A stretch of DNA of 64,000 bases. Source: Nocardioides sp. Root140 (GTDB taxonomy: Bacteria; Actinomycetota; Actinomycetes; Propionibacteriales; Nocardioidaceae). The translations under genes and the position numbers were made by a program. The stretch spans positions 1,387,441-1,451,440 of the forward strand of contig NZ_LMFI01000001.1 in NCBI RefSeq assembly GCF_001426745.1, given 5' to 3'. The notes under the pieces are model-generated. The model was not told the DNA's origin. It ran no database searches and saw nothing but the letters and a program-made list of their open reading frames with translations. Positions 16,361-24,006 of this stretch are shown here, piece after piece. Position 1 is the first letter of the stretch. Each line of letters begins with the position of its first letter.

Positions 16361-16525
16361 ATGGCTGCCCCGATCACCCCGGCCGCCCCCAGTCAGTCGA
16401 CCGTGCGATGGGTCGACTGCTCGCACAAGCTCGGCCCGCTGCCGTGCATGAACCACAAGCCGCACGTCGGGGACGGCCGCGGCTGCGTCCACCACTCGAC
16501 GTCCGGCTTCCAGGACGACGACTAG
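16361..16525 (+). CDS. 54-residue Cys/His-rich protein, probable zinc binder
   Basis: A short gene with a textbook AGGAGG binding site 9 bases before its ATG. The sequence has three Cys (residues 20, 29, 42) and five His, in WVDCSHKLGPLPCMNHKPH and GRGCVHHS, suggesting one bound zinc ion. It ends at a TAG that is shared, as CTAG, with the stop codon of the convergent membrane-protein gene. I do not recognise the family. Confidence 0.55.
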   Translation: MAAPITPAAPSQSTVRWVDCSHKLGPLPCMNHKPHVGDGRGCVHHSTSGFQDDD

Positions 16526-17418
16526 GTGCGTGGACTGCCCACGAGCGGCTCAGCCGGGGACCAGGTGCAGCCGCGGCCGCTGAGGCGGCTCCGCGGCCGC
16601 TTCGAGGCGCTGCCAGCCGCTCGAGCGTCATCGGATTGCCCGTAGCGGCGCAGCAGTCCCGCCAGCACCCCGCCCAGCCCGAGCTCGACCACCAGCTGGT
16701 CCGCAGCAACCTCCGCCCGGGCCTCGATCACGCGGCCGGCCGTCGGCACCAGGTAGGTCAGCGCGATGACCGCCCCACCCAGCAGCCCCGGCCAGGTCCG
16801 GCCCTCAGTGACCGACTGCACCACGCAGATCACGCCCACGACGCCGCGCAGCGTCCAGGCCACCCGCATGAACGGCAGCCAGGCAAACGCCCGACCCACA
16901 CAGCGGAAGGTGGCCACCACCATCCGCCAAGGCGTCGTGGCCGCCAGCACCGCAGCCTCCAGCCGCGGGCGGATTGCACGACGCCGACCGACAGCATGCG
17001 CCAGTACCGCCACCGCCTCCGCGCCGGTCACGCCGCCGCGGTAGGTCCCCTCCACCAGGCCCGGCGTGATGACCACCGCCCTGTGCCCGATCGCCAACGC
17101 CACCGGCGTCTGCGGCCGCTGCACACGACGCACGTACAGGGAACCGACGTCGACGCCACGGCCAGCCGGCTCGGCCAGGAACGGCGCCATCACCCGGAAC
17201 TCGGCCTCCGTCGCCGGCCGCGACTGGGTCAGCAACCCGATCGCCACCACCTCGAGCTGGCCCAGCGCCAACGCGCCCAGCACGGCCGCCGAGGCCAGGA
17301 ACAGCACCAGGCCCAGCGCCGGCGGCAGCAGCGCGAACACCACCACGGCGAGCACGAAGCTCACCAGCAGCGCAGGCCCGAGGGTCACGACCCTCAGCAC
17401 CGTCATCGGGACCTTCAT
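16522..17418 (-). CDS. Membrane protein resembling an M48 peptidase that has lost its active site
   Basis: A protein of about 298 residues with two N-terminal membrane helices (LLVSFVLAVVVFALL; LGLVLFLASAAVLGALALG) and two more near 180-230 (GVVGVICVVQSV; GLLGGAVIALTYLVP). The layout (PVALAIGHRAVVITPGLVEG, then AVAVLAHAVGRRRAI, later EARAEVAADQLVVELGLG) matches M48/HtpX-type integral peptidases. The zinc motif HExxH, however, reads HAVGR, so the catalytic Glu and second His are missing. The later E-AD helix is kept. It is therefore probably non-proteolytic. ATG 17418 has GGAGGT upstream. The TAG stop overlaps that of the convergent gene at 16361. Confidence 0.65.
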   Translation of the reverse strand: MKVPMTVLRVVTLGPALLVSFVLAVVVFALLPPALGLVLFLASAAVLGALALGQLEVVAIGLLTQSRPATEAEFRVMAPFLAEPAGRGVDVGSLYVRRVQRPQTPVALAIGHRAVVITPGLVEGTYRGGVTGAEAVAVLAHAVGRRRAIRPRLEAAVLAATTPWRMVVATFRCVGRAFAWLPFMRVAWTLRGVVGVICVVQSVTEGRTWPGLLGGAVIALTYLVPTAGRVIEARAEVAADQLVVELGLGGVLAGLLRRYGQSDDARAAGSASKRPRSRLSGRGCTWSPAEPLVGSPRT

Positions 17419-17546
17419 CTCGACCACCTCCATCAGTCAACACTAGTGCGAATCTCTCGACTTTGCCGCGGGGTGATCGTCCGACGACCTCCGCGCGACC
17501 TAGGCGAACGAGACCAGTTTGTGCCCAGCCGCCGACACAACGGAGT

Positions 17547-17555
17547 TATCCACAG
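17547..17555 (+). promoter_or_regulatory. Perfect DnaA box TTATCCACA (second copy)
   Basis: Exact TTATCCACA inside GTTATCCACAGCC, the same 13 bases as at 13816. It lies 92 bases before the gene at 17647. Confidence 0.45.
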
Positions 17556-17646
17556 CCCCAATCCACGCCAGAGCAGGGACCGGCCCCGCCATGGGTTCAT
17601 GAACCAGACCCGATCCCGGACGACTCCGACCGAAAGGAACCACCCC

Positions 17647-18000
17647 GTGCACACCCTCACCGCCGATGACACCTGGGACCGCCTCGGCTCCATCGCCCAG
17701 CTGCTCCACCAGGCCGCCACCCGCGCCTGGGAAGGGGCGGAACCAGACTCACCGCTGCAGTCCCTCGGTCTCGGCGTCTACCTGGCACAAGCACGGGCCA
17801 GCTCGCTCCTCCCCGAGGACTACCGGCTGCCCGACGTCGACCAGGAGGACCTCGAAGGGCAGAGCGCGCTGCAGCTGCTCACGGCCGCGGAGGAACTCAC
17901 CCGGCCGCTCCCAGCCCACCGCCCCGACCTGGTCAACAGCTCCCAGCTCGTGGTCGACCTGTGCGACCTGATCCGGGAGGCACGCGACCTTGGATGCTGA
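17647..18000 (+). CDS. Hypothetical protein (117 aa) coupled to the 17990 gene
   Basis: Starts at GTG with GAAAGGA 8 bases upstream. The protein is soluble and helical (DDTWDRLGSIAQLLHQAATRAWEG; LYRLPD-type acidic middle; ALQLLTAAEELTRPL; SSQLVVDLCDLIREARDL). The end overlaps the TTG start of the next gene by 11 bases. The two are typical of paired unknown genes on actinobacterial integrative elements. No function can be assigned from the sequence. Confidence 0.5.
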   Translation: MHTLTADDTWDRLGSIAQLLHQAATRAWEGAEPDSPLQSLGLGVYLAQARASSLLPEDYRLPDVDQEDLEGQSALQLLTAAEELTRPLPAHRPDLVNSSQLVVDLCDLIREARDLGC

Positions 18001-19524
18001 CCACCGGAGCGGCTTCGCCGACGTCGACGACGCGCTCTTCGACACCACGCAGATCCCGCTCACATCTCGGGACATCCGCACCGTCGGCGAGCTGCTGCAC
18101 GACGTCGACCACACGGCGCGCCACCTCCTGATGGACGTCGCCGGCGACGACGCCGGCCGACTCCTCCACGGCTGGCCCGACCTCGTCGCGGCCGCGGCGA
18201 CGCTGTGGAGCAGCCTGCCCGGGCAGCAGTTCGGGGCAGGCGCGCACACCCGCGACGAACCCATCACTCGCCTGGTCTCGGTCGGGGACGCGATCGGCAG
18301 GAGCCTGCGTAGCACCAGCTGGCCACCGGTGAGCCAGCCCGATCGGCGCATGACCCAGATGACCAGGACCCTCGGTCACGCCAGCGACCTGGTGCACCGC
18401 TTCGGCGCCGACCTCCCGGTCCAGCGCACCGAGAGCTACCGCGACCTCGAGGCCGCTCGCGCCCGGATCATGCACGCCCTGTACGTCAGCGCCCACGCCG
18501 TCGGTGTCTCCCTGCACCAGCACGGCCACAACCGGTACCAGGACGCCCTCGGCACTAACCGGCCCATCGAGCTCAACCGGCGTCACTCCCCCTACGCCGT
18601 ACCGCCGACCACCGAGTGGATCCGCCGCATGGCCGTCTCCGAGGCGGCCGCGGGCAGGTACCTCGACGGACGGTTCACCCAGGCGCTCCGGGGCGAAGCC
18701 AACCGACCGATCGAGGACGACACCCGGATCTCCCGGGCCCTCGCCGGGTGGGACATCCAGGCCCACCGCACCCTCGCCTCCGACGCATGGCCGACCAACA
18801 TGGTCCTCATCACCCGCACCCAGGGCCTCATCGCCGGCGCCGCCATGGTGCTCGTCGACGCCGCACAGCTCGCCGGCCACCTCGAGCCCACTGACCGGCT
18901 CTCACCGGCGATCGCCGAGGCCGGCCGTGCGTGGAGCAACCTCGCCAGCCGCTGGGGCGACCTCACTGCCCCAGATGCTCGTCTTGACCCCGACCTGATG
19001 CACAAGGCCGCCGAAGTTCGTGCCGCCTACCGCGAGCTGACCCACGCCTCCACCACCATGGCCAGCCTCGATGTCATTGCCGCCAGGCCCGGCCTTCTGC
19101 CCGGCATCGACGCGACCCTCCACACACTCGAGTCAAGCTCGGAGTGGCGTATGTCGTCGCGGAGAAGGCCGAGGCACCCAACCTGACCGGACCAGCTCGA
19201 GCGCTGTCCATCCGAGCGCACAACGACATCGAGGCCGGCCTCGTCGCCGCCGATCCAGTTGGCGACGTCGTATGGATCTCGCCGGTAGACATTCTTGCCC
19301 GCAAGATCGTTAGCGCACCTCGCCCTTTCGTCGAGGCTCTTCGTCGAGCCAGCGCGAGAACGGTTGAATCGAGCAACAGGGCGAGCGCGGCGTCACTCAA
19401 CCACGAGCTCGAGGTGCACGCGGGCAGCCGGGCAAATGCCCCTCGCAGCTGTTCCAATGCCGAGCTACACAGTAAATATCTAGCGGAAGCACCTCATACA
19501 GGCGGTCACGCTCCTTCACGCTGA
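17990..19524 (+). pseudogene. Hypothetical element protein, frameshifted near 19135
   Basis: The first part (17990-19186, 398 residues from TTG) is helical and soluble, with repeated DLVxRF/HxxHxL-type helices and no catalytic motif I can name. Near 19131-19140 the reading leaves frame: frame 1 ends with a basic nonsense-like tail (SSEWRMSSRRRPRHPT). The next frame carries on with VKLGVAYVVAEKAEAPNLTGPARALSIRAHNDIEAGL...DVVWISPVDILARKIV to 19524. The second part has no ribosome binding site and reads as the natural C-terminus. I conclude one protein of about 510 residues was split by an indel. A sequencing error cannot be excluded. Confidence 0.5.
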
Positions 19525-19621
19525 GTCGCCCAACTACACCCAGCGCCACAGGCACCCGCGGCATGGCTCGGGGTGAGTCGATGTTCCGCGGAAGGTGATC
19601 GTACGGACGCCACGTCCTTCC

Positions 19622-19633
19622 TTAGGTGACCAG
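19622..19633 (+). promoter_or_regulatory. Element-wide motif, copy 5 (TTAGGTGACCAG)
   Basis: Identical over 12 bases to the copy at 11774; here 31 bases before the GTG at 19665. Confidence 0.35.
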
Positions 19634-19664
19634 ACACCGTCTCCGGTCTCCAAGGAGCAGCCCC

Positions 19665-19886
19665 GTGAACGAATCAGTCCACACCACTGAAAGCGCCAAC
19701 GCTGGCGCGCTGCGGGAGCGCACGCTCGATGACATGGCAAACGCTTACTCGCGCCGAGCACGCGAGGCCCGTGCCAAGCAGGGCAAATCTCCTGTGATCA
19801 CCGGATCCGGAGTGCTCAATCGACTCGCCGAGATCATGGCTTTGGAGGGCCCGCAGTCTCAGCGATCGGGCCTGCCCGCAGCCTAG
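19665..19886 (+). CDS. 73-residue hypothetical protein next to the integrase
   Basis: A short protein with AAGGAG 7 bases before its GTG. It has an acidic N-terminus (VNESVHTTESANAGALRE), a basic helix (MANAYSRRAREARAKQGKS) and a second helix (GVLNRLAEIMALEG). The basic helix suggests nucleic-acid contact; position next to the integrase would suit a recombination directionality factor, but the sequence does not prove this. Its TAG stop overlaps the integrase stop on the other strand (CTAG at 19883-19886). Confidence 0.5.
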   Translation: MNESVHTTESANAGALRERTLDDMANAYSRRAREARAKQGKSPVITGSGVLNRLAEIMALEGPQSQRSGLPAA

Positions 19887-21604
19887 ATCCTCCAAACCGG
19901 CTCACCGATCCGTGAATCGTCGAACCTGTTGTTGATCTTCTCTCGAGGCGCGATCTCGATCCTCTCGACTAGCACCTGGACGATCTCTCGCTTGCGTCGT
20001 ACAGACGCCGATTCCCACCACTTCTCGATGTCTGGACGGTCTTTCGGCACATCAGACAGCACCGCGTGCAGGTTTGGCGCCCACGTCCCCAGCACGCGTT
20101 CTGCCTCGCGCTGGCGGAGCGCCCACCCCTCGCGCACGGCATCCCACTCTTCCTGGTGCAATCGCCCAGCTGCGAACTCCAGGCCGTAGTGCTTCCGCAA
20201 GCGACTGATTTCGGCAATTGTCTCCTCGGCCCCGCGTGCCGCAGCACCGTTGGCGGTGCGGCGTTGGGCGGTACCTGAGCGGACCTTGGCCTCCGCGACC
20301 GCGTCAATGATGGCCATAGAGACGATCCGATCAGTCTGAGGCCCTGCGATGGTAAGGCCACCGCAGGTGTGCGGTCGGCCCGGCTGCTTGGAGCAGGCAT
20401 ACCGGAACGGACCGCCGTTGCGGGTTGGTGACCCGGCCAGGCTAGAGCCGCACTTGCCGCACTTAAGAATGGCCGCGAGCAGATACTTCGGCTCACGGCC
20501 ACGCTTTGTCCGGGGTCGGTCTGTAACCAGCCGGATGTCCTCAATCGCTTCCTTGGACAGAATCGGGGTCCAGTCCCCCGGCGAGATCAACTCGCCATAG
20601 CCTCCCCGCTGGCCGGGGCTGAACTCGCGCCAGCCACACAGTGATCCGCGGCGAACCATTGCGCGCACGTTCGCAGCCCGCCAGTATGACCGGTCCGCCG
20701 GCACGCCGGCCGCAAACAGCATCCGGGCAATGGTCGAGTCGTCCAGACCGTGATCGTGAGACGTGACATGTTCGACCCAGAGTTGGTCGCGGACCCAAGC
20801 TGCGGAGCACACCTCGGCGTTTCCGCCAGCCTTCCGCAATAGGCGCGCGAGAGCGCCAGGGGTGAGGGAACTGCTGCTGCGCGCGCCTTCGATGACGGCG
20901 GTGACAGCTTGACGCTCGTCCCGTTCGGCGGCCCGCTGAACCCGCCTCGCGTCCCACTTTCCACTACCAGGGGTAGGCACTCCGCGCTCGTTCAGGTCGG
21001 CCGCGATCGAGTACAGCGAGTCACCTTCGATGAGCCGGCGTGCAACGTCTCGGATGACGCCAGCCTCCTCGGGGATGATGCGCTGCTCATCGTCATAGCC
21101 ATACCCGAGCGGTCCATGGGCCCGACCTGCCTGCGCAGCCTGTGCTCGTTGCGCGGAAAGACGGGCAGACTTCACGTCGCCTTCGTTGGCGGCGACGGCA
21201 GCGAGGATCCGGGCGAGAAGGCGGCCGGACGGGGTGGTTAGGTCGATTTCGCCAGCCTGGAGAAACACCACCGGGATCGCGGACCGCTGAGCCTCGATCG
21301 CATCCAGCACCCGCTCCAAGTCGACCACTCGCCGCAACACTCGGTCGAGGTGCCACGCGACTAGCCCATCGACATACCCGGCTTGCACGTCAGCCAGAAG
21401 TTGCTCGAAACGGGGGCGACGCTTGCCAGAGCGTGCAGAAATGTCGTTGTCTGAGTACACCTTCGGCTCAGGCCAGCCGAGCGCCTCGCATCGTTCGCGG
21501 CATGCTTCGATCTGCCGCTGGACACCGAGGGCTTGTCCAGTGCGGTCGAGGCTAATCCTCGCGTAGATCGCGGGCGCTTGGGGCAAACCTCGCTGCTGCT
21601 GCAT
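19883..21604 (-). CDS. Large serine recombinase (integrase)
   Basis: A 573-residue serine integrase. The N-terminal resolvase domain (about 10-155) has the nucleophile region AIYARISLDRTGQALGVQRQ, then YSDNDISARSGKRRPRFEQLL, and VVDLERVLDAIE. The recombinase domain contains GPLGYGYD and IAADLNERGVPTPGSGKWD. It is interrupted by an unusually long helical insert of about 100 residues (AERDERQAVTAVIEGARS to NVRAMVRRGSLCGWREF). A zinc ribbon follows (CGKCGSSL...YACSKQPGRPHTCGG), then a coiled-coil segment and basic C-terminus. It starts 33 bases inside the end of the element and reads inward, the standard position for an integrase abutting its own attachment site. It would integrate and, with a partner factor, excise the element. 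Confidence 0.93.
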   Translation of the reverse strand: MQQQRGLPQAPAIYARISLDRTGQALGVQRQIEACRERCEALGWPEPKVYSDNDISARSGKRRPRFEQLLADVQAGYVDGLVAWHLDRVLRRVVDLERVLDAIEAQRSAIPVVFLQAGEIDLTTPSGRLLARILAAVAANEGDVKSARLSAQRAQAAQAGRAHGPLGYGYDDEQRIIPEEAGVIRDVARRLIEGDSLYSIAADLNERGVPTPGSGKWDARRVQRAAERDERQAVTAVIEGARSSSSLTPGALARLLRKAGGNAEVCSAAWVRDQLWVEHVTSHDHGLDDSTIARMLFAAGVPADRSYWRAANVRAMVRRGSLCGWREFSPGQRGGYGELISPGDWTPILSKEAIEDIRLVTDRPRTKRGREPKYLLAAILKCGKCGSSLAGSPTRNGGPFRYACSKQPGRPHTCGGLTIAGPQTDRIVSMAIIDAVAEAKVRSGTAQRRTANGAAARGAEETIAEISRLRKHYGLEFAAGRLHQEEWDAVREGWALRQREAERVLGTWAPNLHAVLSDVPKDRPDIEKWWESASVRRKREIVQVLVERIEIAPREKINNRFDDSRIGEPVWRI

Positions 21605-21636
21605 GCCACCAGAATCTAGCAGTGGTTTTAGGCATT

Positions 21637-21650
21637 GCGGTCTTGACCGC
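21637..21650. other. Probable attachment-site core (attL/attR) GCGGTC-TT-GACCGC
   Basis: A perfect 6-base inverted repeat around a central TT lies 33 bases before the integrase start codon. It is exactly where the cpaF coding sequence stops resembling its family (...GFTAV, expected to continue as NIRKF). Serine integrases cut at a central non-palindromic dinucleotide flanked by inverted repeats; TT meets that requirement. The matching second site should lie at the other element end, outside the window, in front of the missing cpaF C-terminus. Confidence 0.6.
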
Positions 21651-22145
21651 CGTGAAGCCACGCGAGATACCTTCGAGCACGACGTGGAGGCGGTGCCCCT
21701 CGGGCAGCATGGCGTCCACGAACGGCGCCGAGACATCGATACGTCGCCCGCTGGACTTGAGCATCCGCTCGACCAGCTCCTGGACCTCGCCGGTGGTGAG
21801 CACCGTGTTGGTCAGCTCGTGGCGGCCGTGCCGCGCGACGAAGACCTGGCTCGGGTCGTTGATCCACACCTCCTCGACACTCGGGTCGTCGAGGTAGGGC
21901 TGCAAGGGGCCGAACCCGGAGACCCGCGCCACCAACTCACCCACCACCCCCTGAGGGTCCGGGACCGAGGCCACCTGCCCGGTGAGGCTGCGCTCGTCGT
22001 GGGCACGCACCACCTGCTCCGCGATGCGGCGTACGACGGCCGCCTCCGACTGTGGATCGACACCGTCACGACGAACGACCTCACGCACCCGCGCATCGAG
22101 CTCGCTGACCAACGCGGCGTGTGCGTCAGCGTATGTGGTGGTCAC
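21645..22145 (-). pseudogene. tadA/cpaF secretion ATPase, N-terminal part cut off by the element
   Basis: The first 167 or so residues of a TadA/CpaF-family ATPase. The N-terminal helical domain is followed by VSGFGPLQPYLDDPSVEEVWINDPSQVFV and by GRRIDVSAPFVDAMLPEGHRLHVVLEGISRGFTAV, all standard for the family. The P-loop domain, which should follow, is absent; the frame runs on through unrelated element sequence to 21552. The gene would power assembly of Flp/Tad-type pili. As it stands it cannot hydrolyse ATP. Start GTG 22145 is chosen because upstream frame sequence is not family-like. Excision of the element would restore the gene. Confidence 0.85.
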
Positions 22146-22285
22146 TGGGTCCCCGTCCCCGAGATGGGATGCTGCCCGACTGTTATATGTCAGGTTCAAC
22201 CCGTTTGACCATGCCCGCTCACCCAGCCTGTGGAAAACCCTCCCGTCATCGCGCGCCCGACGCCCACCACGACTGGGGTTGCCGC

Positions 22286-23515
22286 TCACTCCTCCACGTG
22301 GACGAGTCTGCGCAGTCGGTCGCGCAGGTGACGCTGCTCGGCGGCATTGACGGTCGCGGCGATCGCGCGTCGGTAGGCCGCAACCGCCTCGGCGTCACGG
22401 CCCGAACGCTCCAGCAGATGGGCGCGTACGGCGTCCGCCCGAGGCAGGTCCGGATGGTTCGCCACGAGGTCGTCCAGCGCCGACAGCGCGGCGGCGTACC
22501 CCTGCACCATGGCCTGCGCGACGATGCGGTTCAGGGCGATCACCGGGTTGCGGCCGCCGGTGTCGGCGTCGAGCACCGTGTAGAGCGCGTGGATCTCGTC
22601 CCAGTCGGTCGACTCGGTGTCGGCGGCCTGCGCGTGCACGCCCGCGATGCAGGCCTGGAGAAGGTAGGGGCCCGGCTGCGCACCGGGGACGACCTCGTCG
22701 AGCAGGGCCAGCCCCTCGTCGATCAAGGTGTGGTTCCACAGCGTCCGGTCCTGCTCGTCGAGGGGAATCAGCTGTCCCAGCTCGCCGACACGGGCCGGGT
22801 GGCGTCCCTCGGTGAGCAGCATGAGGGCGAGCAGGCCTGCCACATCCGTCGAGTCCGGCACGGCCTGCCGCAACAGGCGGGTGAGGCGGATCGCCTCGCC
22901 CGCCAGGTCGGCGTCGCGCACCGGTGCACCGCTCGTGGTGTGGTGGGCCTCGGTGAACATCACGTAGAGGACGTCGAGCACCGGAGGCAGTCGCTCCTCC
23001 GCGTGGCCGGGCCTGGGCAGGTCGCCGTCGAGGTCCTTGAGGCGGCGCTTGGCGCGGGTGATCCGCTGCGCGATCGTGGCCTCGGGAAGGGTGTAGGCGT
23101 TGGCGATCTGCGCCGTGCTCAACCCGGCCACCGCCCTGAGCGTCAGCGCCACCTGGGCCGACCGCGGCAGGTCCGGTTGGCAGCAGAGCTGGAGCAGCAG
23201 CAGCGCGTCGTCGCCGGGTTCTGCCTCGCCGTCCAACGGTTCCTCGAGCAGCGCCACCCGGGTCTCGCGGGCCCGGCGCCTGGCGTCGCTGCGCACCCGG
23301 TCGACGTACCGCCGGCGGGCCGTCTCACACAGCCAGGCCTGGGGATCGTCGGGCGGCCGGGTCGCCCACTGCCTGTGCGCGTCGAGCAGCGCGTCCTGCA
23401 CGGCGTCCTCGCAGAGCTCGAACTGGTCGCGTCCGTAGGTGCGCAGCAACCTGGCGAGGGCCTGTGGTGCGAGCTCGCGCCACAGGCCCTCGTCGGGGGT
23501 CACCGGAGTGGTCAC
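22286..23515 (-). CDS. ECF42-type RNA polymerase sigma factor
   Basis: A 409-residue extracytoplasmic-function sigma factor of the long, C-terminally extended type. Sigma2: LLRTYGRDQFELCEDAVQDALLDAHRQW, then PDDPQAWLCETARRRYVDRVRSDARRR. Sigma4: LTLRAVAGLSTAQIANAYTLPEATIAQRITRAKRRL. A DUF6596/TPR-like helical tail follows (residues about 190-409: LLALMLLTEGRHPARVG..., NPVIALNRIVAQAMVQGYAAALSALDDL). Such factors occur with DGPF/YCII proteins and have no classical anti-sigma factor. Here the GTG overlaps the stop of the YCII gene (GTGA), so both are produced together. Confidence 0.93.
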   Translation of the reverse strand: MTTPVTPDEGLWRELAPQALARLLRTYGRDQFELCEDAVQDALLDAHRQWATRPPDDPQAWLCETARRRYVDRVRSDARRRARETRVALLEEPLDGEAEPGDDALLLLQLCCQPDLPRSAQVALTLRAVAGLSTAQIANAYTLPEATIAQRITRAKRRLKDLDGDLPRPGHAEERLPPVLDVLYVMFTEAHHTTSGAPVRDADLAGEAIRLTRLLRQAVPDSTDVAGLLALMLLTEGRHPARVGELGQLIPLDEQDRTLWNHTLIDEGLALLDEVVPGAQPGPYLLQACIAGVHAQAADTESTDWDEIHALYTVLDADTGGRNPVIALNRIVAQAMVQGYAAALSALDDLVANHPDLPRADAVRAHLLERSGRDAEAVAAYRRAIAATVNAAEQRHLRDRLRRLVHVEE

Positions 23516-23880
23516 CCGTCGCCCAGGTCGGAGAACACCACCGGGCGGATCTCGACGGCCAGCCCGGGGATCTGCACGTCCGGGATCTTCCGGGCCAGCT
23601 CGACCGCACGTGCCTCGTCCTCGACGTCGAGCAGGTAGAACCCGCCCAGGAACTCCTTGGCCTCGACGAACGGACCGTCGGTCACCTCGGGCCCGTCGCC
23701 TCCGGGGCGCACGACCTTCGACCTGCTCGGGTCGCCCAGCGCCTGGGTCGAGATGAACTCGCCGTTCTCCTTGGTCTCGGCCATGAAGGCGCCGTGGCCC
23801 TCGCCGAGCAGCTTCTGCTGCTCCTCGGTCAGGTTCTCGAGCACGGTGGGGTCGACGTGCATCAGGATCAGGTACTTCAT
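23512..23880 (-). CDS. DGPF/YCII-domain protein, partner of the ECF42 sigma factor
   Basis: A 122-residue YCII-related protein beginning MKYLILMHVDPTVLENL, with the family signature VTDGPFVEAKEFLGGFYLLDV and the final VEIRPVV strand. YCII proteins form a compact ferredoxin-like alpha/beta fold. In ECF42 systems the DGPF protein is always encoded next to the sigma factor and is thought to influence its activity or be its target. It is the first gene of the leftward pair; GGAGGA lies just upstream of the ATG. Confidence 0.93.
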   Translation of the reverse strand: MKYLILMHVDPTVLENLTEEQQKLLGEGHGAFMAETKENGEFISTQALGDPSRSKVVRPGGDGPEVTDGPFVEAKEFLGGFYLLDVEDEARAVELARKIPDVQIPGLAVEIRPVVFSDLGDG

Positions 23881-24006
23881 GGTGTCCTCCTCATGGGGTG
23901 CCGCCCGGTGTGGGCGAACACCCGGTGGTCGTCACCGGTCAGGCGGATACGACAGCTCCGACGAAACAATTCCACGAATTCTTCTCTGCGGCCGCGACCG
24001 GGCAGG

